54,130 nt of DNA from NCBI RefSeq assembly GCF_900113015.1, contig NZ_FONV01000034.1, positions 1 through 54,130 on the forward strand. Direction: 5' to 3'. This DNA comes from Actinoplanes philippinensis. GTDB taxonomy: Bacteria; Actinomycetota; Actinomycetes; Mycobacteriales; Micromonosporaceae. The translations under genes were made by a program, and so were the position numbers. Every line of letters begins with the position of its first letter. The stretch's first letter is position 1. Of this stretch, positions 32,502 to 39,180 are shown in pieces. The notes beneath the pieces are model-generated. The model did not search any database. It saw only the letters and a program-made list of their open reading frames with translations, and had not been told where the DNA came from.

Positions 32502-33353
32502 GTGCCCGAGCTTCCCGAGGTCGAGACCGTTCGCATGGGCCTGGCGAAGTGGGTGACCGGCCGCACCATCGCCACCGCCGAGGTGCTGCATCCCCGCGCG
32601 ATCCGCCGGCACCTTCCCGGCGACGCCCACTTCGCCGCGGTGCTCACCGGGCGGACGGTCCTGGACGTCTCCCGCCGCGGCAAGTACCTGTGGCTCCCGC
32701 TGGACTCCGGCGACGCGATCATCGGCCACCTCGGCATGTCCGGCCAGCTGCTGATGCAGCCCGCCGACGCCGAGGACGAGAAACACCTGCGGATCCGGTT
32801 CACCTTCACCGACGGCGGCCCGCAACTGCGCTTCGTGGACCAGCGCACGTTCGGCGGCCTGTCGGTCTCCGAGGGCGGCGCCGAACTCCCCGACGAGATC
32901 TCCCACATCGCCCGCGACCCGATGGACCCGCTCTTCGACGACGCGGCGTTCAACGCCCGGATGCGCGGCCGGCACACCGAGGTCAAGCGGGCACTGCTCG
33001 ACCAGACGCTGATCTCCGGCGTCGGCAACATCTACGCCGACGAGGCCCTGTGGCGCGCCAAACTGCACGGCACGCGCCCCACCGACCAGCTCACCCGCCC
33101 GGCCGTCGCCCGGCTGCTCGGCCACGTCCGAGACGTCCTCGGCGAGGCCATCGTGGCCGGCGGCACCAGCTTCGACGAGCTGTATGTCAACGTCAACGGC
33201 GAGAGCGGCTACTTCGACCGGTCCCTCAACGCCTACGGCCGCGAGAACGAGCCGTGCCACCGCTGCGGCGCGATCATCCGCCGCGAGCAGTTCATGAACC
33301 GGTCCAGCTTCAGCTGCCCTCGCTGCCAGCCCAAACCCCGCAAAACCGCCTGA
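32502..33353 (+). CDS. fpg: formamidopyrimidine-DNA glycosylase (Fpg/MutM)
   Basis: Bifunctional base-excision enzyme for 8-oxoguanine and formamidopyrimidines. The 283-residue protein starts (M)PELPEVETVR, with the catalytic Pro2 and Glu3. It carries GKYLWLPLDSGDAIIGHLGM with the conserved Lys and the helix-two-turn-helix. The C-terminal zinc finger is CHRCGAIIRR and SCPRCQ. GTG 32502 is the start. It precedes a long hairpin that closes the operon. Confidence 0.97.
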   Translation: MPELPEVETVRMGLAKWVTGRTIATAEVLHPRAIRRHLPGDAHFAAVLTGRTVLDVSRRGKYLWLPLDSGDAIIGHLGMSGQLLMQPADAEDEKHLRIRFTFTDGGPQLRFVDQRTFGGLSVSEGGAELPDEISHIARDPMDPLFDDAAFNARMRGRHTEVKRALLDQTLISGVGNIYADEALWRAKLHGTRPTDQLTRPAVARLLGHVRDVLGEAIVAGGTSFDELYVNVNGESGYFDRSLNAYGRENEPCHRCGAIIRREQFMNRSSFSCPRCQPKPRKTA

Positions 33354-33468
33354 GCCGGTACGCCGTCGGCCGCCCTCGACCGCAGCCCCCACCTCCCGTG
33401 GCTCCCGCGCGACGCGGCCGGTGGTCCCGGCCTCCAGCGCGTCCGCCGGGCATGTGCGGTGGTCACCG

Positions 33469-33530
33469 CCCGGGCCGGCCCTGGGAGCTGTCCCGAGCCG
33501 TCGGACAGCTCCCGGGACCGGCCGGGGGGC
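33469..33530. terminator. bidirectional hairpin between fpg and the Pel-like operon
   Basis: An 11-bp perfect stem (GGGAGCTGTCC at 33483-33493 with GGACAGCTCCC at 33503-33513) is flanked by further GC-rich complementarity. It sits between two convergent transcription units. Confidence 0.65.
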
Positions 33531-34084
33531 TATCCGGGAGTGGTGGCGGGCGCCGCGCCGACCCGGGGCACGGCATCAGTGGCCAGCCCGAACCCGGCGC
33601 CCCGCCGGCCCATCAGACGACGGGCGGCGGTCAGGAGCGGGGCGGGCACCCCGTACACGATGTGCCCGTCTCCCGGCCGCACCCCGTCACCGTCCCAGCT
33701 CTGGTACGCCGACCACGGCCCTTCGAAGGTGCAGATCCGCACCCCGAGATCCCGGTACAGCGGATGTGTCGGCACCCCGGGGTTGAGGACCACCCGGTGC
33801 AGGCCGCGCCGGGCGGCGAGCCGGACGGTCAGCGCGACCGGCCCGACACCTCCGGACCCGGCCGGCGCCCGGTCGAGGAACAGCCCTTCGACACCGTCGG
33901 CGCGCCAGGCGTCCACGTCGGCGAGGACGTCGGCGAGGGAGCGGCTGCCCCAGTCCAGGTCGATCCGGCCGAGGGACTGGTGGAGGGTGCGGCGGTCGCC
34001 GGGCTGTTCGCGGACGATCCAGGTGTCGGCGTCCAGTTCCAGCTCGGGCGACGGATGGGCGTACGGGGGGAACAGGGTTTTCAC
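33530..34084 (-). CDS. spherulin-4-like (TIM-barrel hydrolase-type) protein
   Basis: A 184-residue protein resembling the spherulation-specific family 4 domain, which belongs to the same fold group as GH114/GH166-type polysaccharide hydrolases. Hallmarks are TLFPPYAHPSP at the start, GVEGLFLDRAPAG and the RVVLNPGVPTHPLYRDLG segment followed by ICTFEGPWSAY. It is shorter than typical members (about 240), lacking part of the barrel. The GTG at 34084 overlaps the stop of the membrane gene (GTGA). No signal peptide is visible, so it may act in the cytoplasm or be exported by other means. In Pel-type clusters a PelA-like hydrolase accompanies the synthase genes. The hydrolase role is inferred. Confidence 0.65.
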   Translation of the reverse strand: MKTLFPPYAHPSPELELDADTWIVREQPGDRRTLHQSLGRIDLDWGSRSLADVLADVDAWRADGVEGLFLDRAPAGSGGVGPVALTVRLAARRGLHRVVLNPGVPTHPLYRDLGVRICTFEGPWSAYQSWDGDGVRPGDGHIVYGVPAPLLTAARRLMGRRGAGFGLATDAVPRVGAAPATTPG

Positions 34085-36504
34085 GGCGTCCTCCGGAGGT
34101 CGGCGGCGGTCAGGGCGACGATGAGCAGGCCGGCGAGGTGGGTCGCGGCGAGGACCGCGACGGCGGCGGGCAGCAGCCCGGCCGGTGGCGCGGACAGCGC
34201 CAGCACGGTCGCGGCCAGCGGCGGGATGGTGGCGAGGGTCGCGGCGATCCCGTGCCGGGTACGGGCGGCGAGCAGGAAGGTGACCGCGAACACCCCGCCC
34301 AGCAGGGTGGCGGCGGCTAGCGCCAGGACGGCCTCCCGTGCGCCGGGGACGAGGGAGAACCCGTACGGCAGCCGGTACGCGGCGACGAGCAGCCCGCATC
34401 CGGCGGCGAGCGGCGGCAGCAGTCCGGCCAGCGTGATGGCGGTGACGTTGCGGATGTGCCGGTCGAGCTCCTCGGGGGTCTCGGCGGCGTCGAGCCCGGC
34501 GTCGATCCGGTCGGTGTGCCAGCCGATCAGCCCTTCGAGCAGCGGCACGGCGACCAGCAGGGGCAGGGCGGCGGGCAGCGGCATGACGGCCGGTCCGCCG
34601 CGCCACAGCAGGATCACCGAGATCGCCTGCGCGGCCCCGATGATCAGGTAGGCGGCGGCCCGCCGGCGGTCGGCGGCGGTGAGACGGGACCGGCGTCCGG
34701 ACGCGGCTCGCCGGGGCAGCAACGCGGGACGGAAGGCGCGGATCCCGACCGCCACCATGGCGGCGGGCAGCAGTGTCTGAACCGGGACGAGGGCGGCCTC
34801 GCGAACCCCGCCGGCGTCGGCGAGGACGGCGGCGGCGAGCAGCCAGCACGGCGCGTACCAGCCCGCGATCACCCCTTCGGCGCGGGTGACCAGGGCGGCG
34901 GTCACGGTGGCGAGGGTGGCCAGCCCCCCGATGCCGACGGTGGCGGCGAGCAGCCGGTCGGGTCCGAGGAGGGCGTCGGGCGCGATCCATACCAGCGAGC
35001 ACCACAGCCCGATGACCGCGGCGAACCCGGCGCCGACGGTCCGGGCCGCGGCGGCCGGCCCCCCACGGCCGGCGACGGTCACGCCGATGCTGGTCAGCCC
35101 CTGTGCGGCGGTCCATCCGAGCAGCACCATGACGGCCGGAACCGGCCAGGCGACCCGTCCGAGCGGTTCGGCCGCGGAGACCGCGACGCTCAGCGCCCCG
35201 AGGTAGAGCCCGCAACGCACCAGGGCGTTGTTCAGATAGGCGCTTCGCGTCCGCCGCGCATGCGACCAGCGGCCGATGTGCCGCCGTCCCGCTTTCCGGG
35301 CCTCCGGCACACCCCTGCGGCGGTACGGACCACGCCCGGCCGCATCCTCGCAAGAGGCTTCCTCGCCTCCCGGCCCCCCGGCGGAGTCGTCCGGTTCGTC
35401 GAGGGCAAGCCAGAGCCCTTCGACCACACCGTCCGCAGCGCCGTCCCGGCTCACGGAGGGGCCGGCCCACCCGCTCACCGCTCCCGCCGTCTCCCCGTGT
35501 ACCGCGGGCGCTCCGGCCGTCTCTGCGTACCCGGCCGGCGATCCGCTGCCGTCGGTCCAGTCGCCGACGGCGCCGATCCCGACCCCGGTGTGCAGCGCCC
35601 AGTCGTCCCCGTGACTCCCGGCGTCGGCCCACCCGTTACGCCGCCCGAGCCCGGTCCCCACGCTGTCGCCCCACCCGGCCACCTCACCGTCGATCCATCC
35701 GGCGGCCGGCGACTCCACCGGAGCGTGACCGGTGCCGGCGACATTGACCCAGCTACCGGTCTGATCCATCCATGCGACGTGCCCGGCCCCGCCACCGCCG
35801 TCCCACCCGGTCGCCCGTTCCGGCAGGCCCTCGACCTCGGCACCGGCCCGGCCGCCGCCCCACGCGACGGGCTCCGCAGCGGAATCACCCCATCCGGCTC
35901 CCACCGGCCCGCCCCGACGCGCATAGCGCTCGGCGTCGTTGAGGTAGGCCCGGTGGTCGGGGTCCGCTTCGTCGTTGTCGGCGTTGAGGTGGGCCCAATG
36001 GTCGGGGTCCGCTTCGCCGTTGAGGTAGGCCCGGTGGTCCCTGCCCTCGCCGTCGTTCAGGTAGGCCCGGTGGTCCCGGCCCTCGGCGTCGGCCAGGAAG
36101 TTTCGGTGGTCACCGCTCCCGGCGAACCCGTGTGGGTGGTGGGGGGCGCCAGGAGACAGCGCCTGCCGGGTGCCGGCGGCCCACGGATCCCAGGCCGGCG
36201 CCGGAAACTCGACGTCGTCGACCGAGGCGTCGTCCACCGGTAGGCCGGTCACCGCGGAGTCGATGTCCGAGACGTCAGCGGCCGAAGTGCCGGCGACCGC
36301 GGCGTCGGTGACCGAGGTGTCGTCGGCGAGTGGCTCCTCGGCCGCGTGGCGTCCGCCGCGTCGCCGGGGCGGGGCCAGTTCCGGCTGGGCGGGCGCGGCG
36401 TGGCGGGGCTCACCGGTGGCGGCAGCGGCGTTCCGGCGGCGGTTGCGGTTGCGGGCGGTACGTGTGGTCGCGGTCCCGCCGGTGCCACGTGGCGTGATCG
36501 TCAT
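34081..36504 (-). CDS. large polytopic membrane protein with disordered N-terminus (PelG-like candidate)
   Basis: An 807-residue protein. Residues 1 to about 420 are low-complexity and charged, probably cytoplasmic and disordered, with five DHRAYLN-type repeats (residues about 131-190). From about 425 on come roughly 10-12 hydrophobic segments (e.g. LYLGALSVAVSAAEPLGRV, AVIGLWCSLVWIAPDALL, TLLGGVFAVTFLLAART). The membrane part has the size of PelG, the flippase-like transporter of Pel polysaccharide clusters, but I see no diagnostic motif, so the name rests on context. ATG 36504 overlaps the stop of the glycosyltransferase gene (ATGA). Confidence 0.6.
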   Translation of the reverse strand: MTITPRGTGGTATTRTARNRNRRRNAAAATGEPRHAAPAQPELAPPRRRGGRHAAEEPLADDTSVTDAAVAGTSAADVSDIDSAVTGLPVDDASVDDVEFPAPAWDPWAAGTRQALSPGAPHHPHGFAGSGDHRNFLADAEGRDHRAYLNDGEGRDHRAYLNGEADPDHWAHLNADNDEADPDHRAYLNDAERYARRGGPVGAGWGDSAAEPVAWGGGRAGAEVEGLPERATGWDGGGGAGHVAWMDQTGSWVNVAGTGHAPVESPAAGWIDGEVAGWGDSVGTGLGRRNGWADAGSHGDDWALHTGVGIGAVGDWTDGSGSPAGYAETAGAPAVHGETAGAVSGWAGPSVSRDGAADGVVEGLWLALDEPDDSAGGPGGEEASCEDAAGRGPYRRRGVPEARKAGRRHIGRWSHARRTRSAYLNNALVRCGLYLGALSVAVSAAEPLGRVAWPVPAVMVLLGWTAAQGLTSIGVTVAGRGGPAAAARTVGAGFAAVIGLWCSLVWIAPDALLGPDRLLAATVGIGGLATLATVTAALVTRAEGVIAGWYAPCWLLAAAVLADAGGVREAALVPVQTLLPAAMVAVGIRAFRPALLPRRAASGRRSRLTAADRRRAAAYLIIGAAQAISVILLWRGGPAVMPLPAALPLLVAVPLLEGLIGWHTDRIDAGLDAAETPEELDRHIRNVTAITLAGLLPPLAAGCGLLVAAYRLPYGFSLVPGAREAVLALAAATLLGGVFAVTFLLAARTRHGIAATLATIPPLAATVLALSAPPAGLLPAAVAVLAATHLAGLLIVALTAADLRRTP
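35938..36112 (-). repeat. about 21-nt repeats encoding DHRAYLN units
   Basis: Five imperfect copies of a unit (GTTGAGGTAGGCCCGGTGGTC on this strand) encode DHRAYLN or close variants separated by short acidic spacers (GEGR, EADP). The last copy has diverged to DHRNFLA. Confidence 0.8.
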
Positions 36505-38075
36505 GAGGTCTCCCGGGTGAGCCAGCGCACGGTTGCGGGGGTCGGGTTGCGGGGCGCGGGAACGGTGAGCGCCAGTTCGAAGGCCGTCGCCGGTGGTGGC
36601 GCGGCCAGGTCGGTGTAGAGCGCGCCGTACACCCGGACGACCCGGTCGACGGTGAAGTGGCCGAGGGCGCGCTGGCGGGCGGCGTCGCCGAGGGCCCGCC
36701 GCCGCCCGGGGGAGCGGAGCAGGCCGACGATGGCGATGGCCAGTTCGGAGGGGTCGCCGGGCGGGACGAGGATCCCGGTGTCGCCGAGGGTCTCGCCGGA
36801 CGGCCCGATGTCGACACCGACCACGGCACGGCCGGACATCATGGCCTCGACGAGCCGGTAGGGCGGGTCGGCGGGCCCGGGAACGTGCGCGACGACCTGC
36901 CCGACGGTGTACCGGTCGCGGGGGTCGGCGGGCAGCGGGTGGAGCCGTATCGCCCGTCCGAGCCCGGTTCGCTCGATCTGTTCGGCGCAGTGCTCCTCGT
37001 GGGCGGCGGTGACACCGACCAGGTGCAGCACCACGCCGGGGACGGCCGCCGCGACCTCGGTGAACGCCTCCAGCACGAGGGCCAGCCCGCTGTCCGGTCC
37101 GCCGCTGCCGGCCCACACGACGGTGGGTGTCTCGGCGATCTCGGCGGCGCCCGGGTACTCGCGGGGGTCGACGCCGGCGGGCACCGGGACGAGCCGGGCC
37201 GGCGGGGCGCCGTGGTCGAGGGCCCAGCCGTGGTGGTAGGTGCTGAGCGGCGCGATCAGCTCGGCCTCGGTGTAGCCGGTGCGGGCGACGGCGGTGCGGA
37301 ACCGGCGCAGCACGGTGCGCACGCTCGGGGAGAGCCGTTCCTCGGCGGGCCGCTGCCGGGGCACGGCGGCGCGGGCCTCGGTGAGCAGCAGGGGCGTGCC
37401 GTCGCGCCAGTGCCCGGCGAGGGCGGCGAGCAGCGGGGTGGTGCCGCCGACGCAGTGCACCAGCTCGACCTCGGGGATCGGCACGGCGAGGGCCCGCAGG
37501 GCGTGGCGGAGCAGGGTGGCCGCGGTGCGGGCGTCGCGCACGCTGAGCCGGGGCAGCGGCTCGTCGGCGGCGGTCTGCCGGTCCCGCCAGGCCTCCTGCA
37601 GGGCGTCGGTCAGCGGCAGGGGGGCCAGCGGGTCGGTGTCGGCGCCGGGCGGGCAGAGTCCGGCGATCCGCCGGAGGCCGTCGGCGAACAGGGCGGTGAC
37701 CGGCGTCTCGTCGCCGAGGAGGCCGCGGCAGAGCAGGGCGGCGGCGCCGGCCGCGCCGTCGGGGACGGGGCCGCGGCGTCGTTCGGCTCGCGCCGGGTCC
37801 CGGCCCAGCGCGGCGGCGTGGGCGGAGCCGACGTTGAACGGGAGCGGGTACGCGGGTGCGGACGGTAGTTCACGGTCCGTGACGGTCAGCAACTCGAAGT
37901 GGAACCGGCGCAGTCCCTCGACGAGGGTCCGGCACCATCCTCCGAGGGCGTCCCGCCGGTACGGGTACCCGCCGCCGGTGAGCAGACAGATGCGCTCGCG
38001 GGACGGGGTCGGATTCACGCTGGAGGCAACGACGCAAACCGCCGAAGGTGCCGGAGCATGTCGGCTAGGCGACAC
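36501..38075 (-). CDS. GT4-family glycosyltransferase, PelF-like (DUF3492 + GT4)
   Basis: About 524 residues. The N-terminal ERICLLTGGGYPYRRDALGG resembles the start of PelF (CLLxEGxxPYxRGGVSxW), the UDP-sugar-dependent polymerase of Pel exopolysaccharide. The middle has VELVHCVGGTTPLLAALAG and PLLLTEARAA, matching PelF's TEHG position. The C-terminal half is a GT-B GT4 domain (PTVVWAGSGGPDSGLALVLE, then PYRLVEAMMSGRAVVGVDIG, the sugar-nucleotide EAMxxG motif). GTG 38075 is chosen for its AAAAGGGA ribosome site; GTG 38018 is the alternative. The gene is first of a three-gene coupled operon. Donor and polymer are unknown, and a polymerase role is inferred. Confidence 0.7.
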   Translation of the reverse strand: MSPSRHAPAPSAVCVVASSVNPTPSRERICLLTGGGYPYRRDALGGWCRTLVEGLRRFHFELLTVTDRELPSAPAYPLPFNVGSAHAAALGRDPARAERRRGPVPDGAAGAAALLCRGLLGDETPVTALFADGLRRIAGLCPPGADTDPLAPLPLTDALQEAWRDRQTAADEPLPRLSVRDARTAATLLRHALRALAVPIPEVELVHCVGGTTPLLAALAGHWRDGTPLLLTEARAAVPRQRPAEERLSPSVRTVLRRFRTAVARTGYTEAELIAPLSTYHHGWALDHGAPPARLVPVPAGVDPREYPGAAEIAETPTVVWAGSGGPDSGLALVLEAFTEVAAAVPGVVLHLVGVTAAHEEHCAEQIERTGLGRAIRLHPLPADPRDRYTVGQVVAHVPGPADPPYRLVEAMMSGRAVVGVDIGPSGETLGDTGILVPPGDPSELAIAIVGLLRSPGRRRALGDAARQRALGHFTVDRVVRVYGALYTDLAAPPPATAFELALTVPAPRNPTPATVRWLTRETS

Positions 38076-38467
38076 AATTACGTCCCTTTTGAGGCGATTT
38101 GTCAGCCAGCTTTGCCCGTTTTTGCCCGAAAGGCCACGACGTGCGAGCCGGGTCGAGGGCTTGCGGCGCCGTCCGTACCCCCGTGGCTCGTCGATCTCTC
38201 GCTCGCCCACCGCCGGACCGCCCCGCGGTGACCCTTCGTCGCCCGCCGGAGACCGTCCGTGCGGCGCCCGCCGCGGGACCGCCGGACGGAACGGGACGAG
38301 CCCGTCCGAGTGCGCCGGATCTTGCGGAAACGGACCGGTCTTGACGAGATCGACATGTCCGCGAAAGATGTATAAGGCCTGGTGGGATGCCCCCGCAGGA
38401 GCCTTGAGGCGGCCTCGAGACGGCTTGGTGGCGTGATTCACTTGACTCGCGCGCCCAACCGGCACTG

Positions 38468-38560
38468 CCTCGGCTTGACGGAGGATGGGTATCGGCGGAC
38501 TATGGAGTTGTCGCCAGTCGCGCCCACTCATGCCTCGGTTTGAGCACTGTCTCGGTTTGA
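38468..38560 (+). promoter_or_regulatory. three CTCGG(C/T)TTGA motifs
   Basis: CCTCGGCTTGA at 38468, GCCTCGGTTTGA at 38532 and GTCTCGGTTTGA at 38549; the last two are spaced 17 bp apart. They may be a multi-copy regulator site upstream of the coiled-coil gene or of the divergent operon. Confidence 0.25.
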
Positions 38561-38661
38561 CCGCGGCCTGAGTTCCCGCACCATAAAGTGTCCCGCAGTT
38601 CGATTGGCGGGATTCTGCGCTCACGCGTGCCCGTGAGCATGTGGTGTGTCGGTTCGCATGA

Positions 38662-38681
38662 GGTTCACTGCGCACTGAACC
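38662..38681. promoter_or_regulatory. near-perfect 20-bp palindrome, candidate operator
   Basis: GGTTCACTGCGCACTGAACC is palindromic except at one symmetric pair of positions. It lies 103 bp before the ATG of the 64-residue coiled-coil gene. Its size and symmetry fit a dimeric repressor, but the regulator is unknown. Confidence 0.45.
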
Positions 38682-38783
38682 GCTCGGGTGCGTGAAAAGG
38701 GCGCCACGCTGGCCGGCTTTTCCGGCAGCGAAAAAAGACAGCGCACCACACAAAATCGACGCAGCGCGTCACAAGGAGTCACG

Positions 38784-38978
38784 ATGGCGAAGGCCCTCTT
38801 TGGCCACGTAGGTGCGGCGCCCGACCGGCGCCTCCTCGACGAGGTCACCCGACTGCGCTCCCGGGTCCAGTCCCTGGAGTTCGAGGTCACCCGTCTTCAG
38901 GCGGAGAACGACCGTCTCGCGGCGGCGGCCGCGGAGGCAGACGAGTTCGCACGGCTGACCGAGCCGGCGCTGACCTGA
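38784..38978 (+). CDS. small conserved coiled-coil protein
   Basis: A 64-residue protein (MAKALFGHVGAAPDRRLLDE...) with a leucine-spaced coiled coil (LLDEVTRLRSRVQSLEFEVT, LQAENDRLAAAAAE). ATG 38784 has AAGGAG nine bases upstream. I recall similar short actinobacterial proteins of unknown function next to smc. A strong terminator follows before smc, so it is transcribed separately. It may bridge partner proteins through the coiled coil. Confidence 0.75.
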   Translation: MAKALFGHVGAAPDRRLLDEVTRLRSRVQSLEFEVTRLQAENDRLAAAAAEADEFARLTEPALT

Positions 38979-39053
38979 GCCCCACCTGATGCCGGGCGGT
39001 ACTGCGGGGTAGCCAACCGGCGTCACATCCCCTCGTACAACAGACGCACCAGA

Positions 39054-39098
39054 GAAAAAGCGCGCCTCCACTCCCGTGGCGGCGCGCAGCTTTTTTCT
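39054..39098 (+). terminator. rho-independent terminator before smc
   Basis: Stem GCGCGCC (39060-39066) with GGCGCGC (39081-39087), extended by CCAC with GTGG, flanked by an A-run upstream and six T downstream. It resembles a textbook intrinsic terminator and could function in both directions. Confidence 0.85.
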
Positions 39099-39180
39099 CA
39101 CCACGTGATTCCTGTCTCGGCGGCGATCGGCGGGTAGCCTGCCTCCCAGCAGACGAACGCAGACGACCCTCCGGAGATCC

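Larger units (their letters stand above)
38076..38783. other. 708-bp regulatory/intergenic region
   Basis: Lies between the divergent Pel-like operon and the small coiled-coil gene. It holds no convincing gene. Visible elements are the three CTCGG(C/T)TTGA motifs, an inverted pair CTCACG-N6-CGTGAG (38620-38637), a 20-bp near-perfect palindrome at 38662, and a direct repeat of CGGGCAAA just upstream of the glycosyltransferase start on the minus strand. Confidence 0.6.

Noticed and set aside
38076..38160. c-di-GMP or c-di-AMP riboswitch before the PelF-like gene
   Set aside because: The minus strand contains GGGCAAA and GCAAAGC, reminiscent of a GEMM element, but the required stems and tetraloop do not fit. 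A covariance search would be needed to overturn this.
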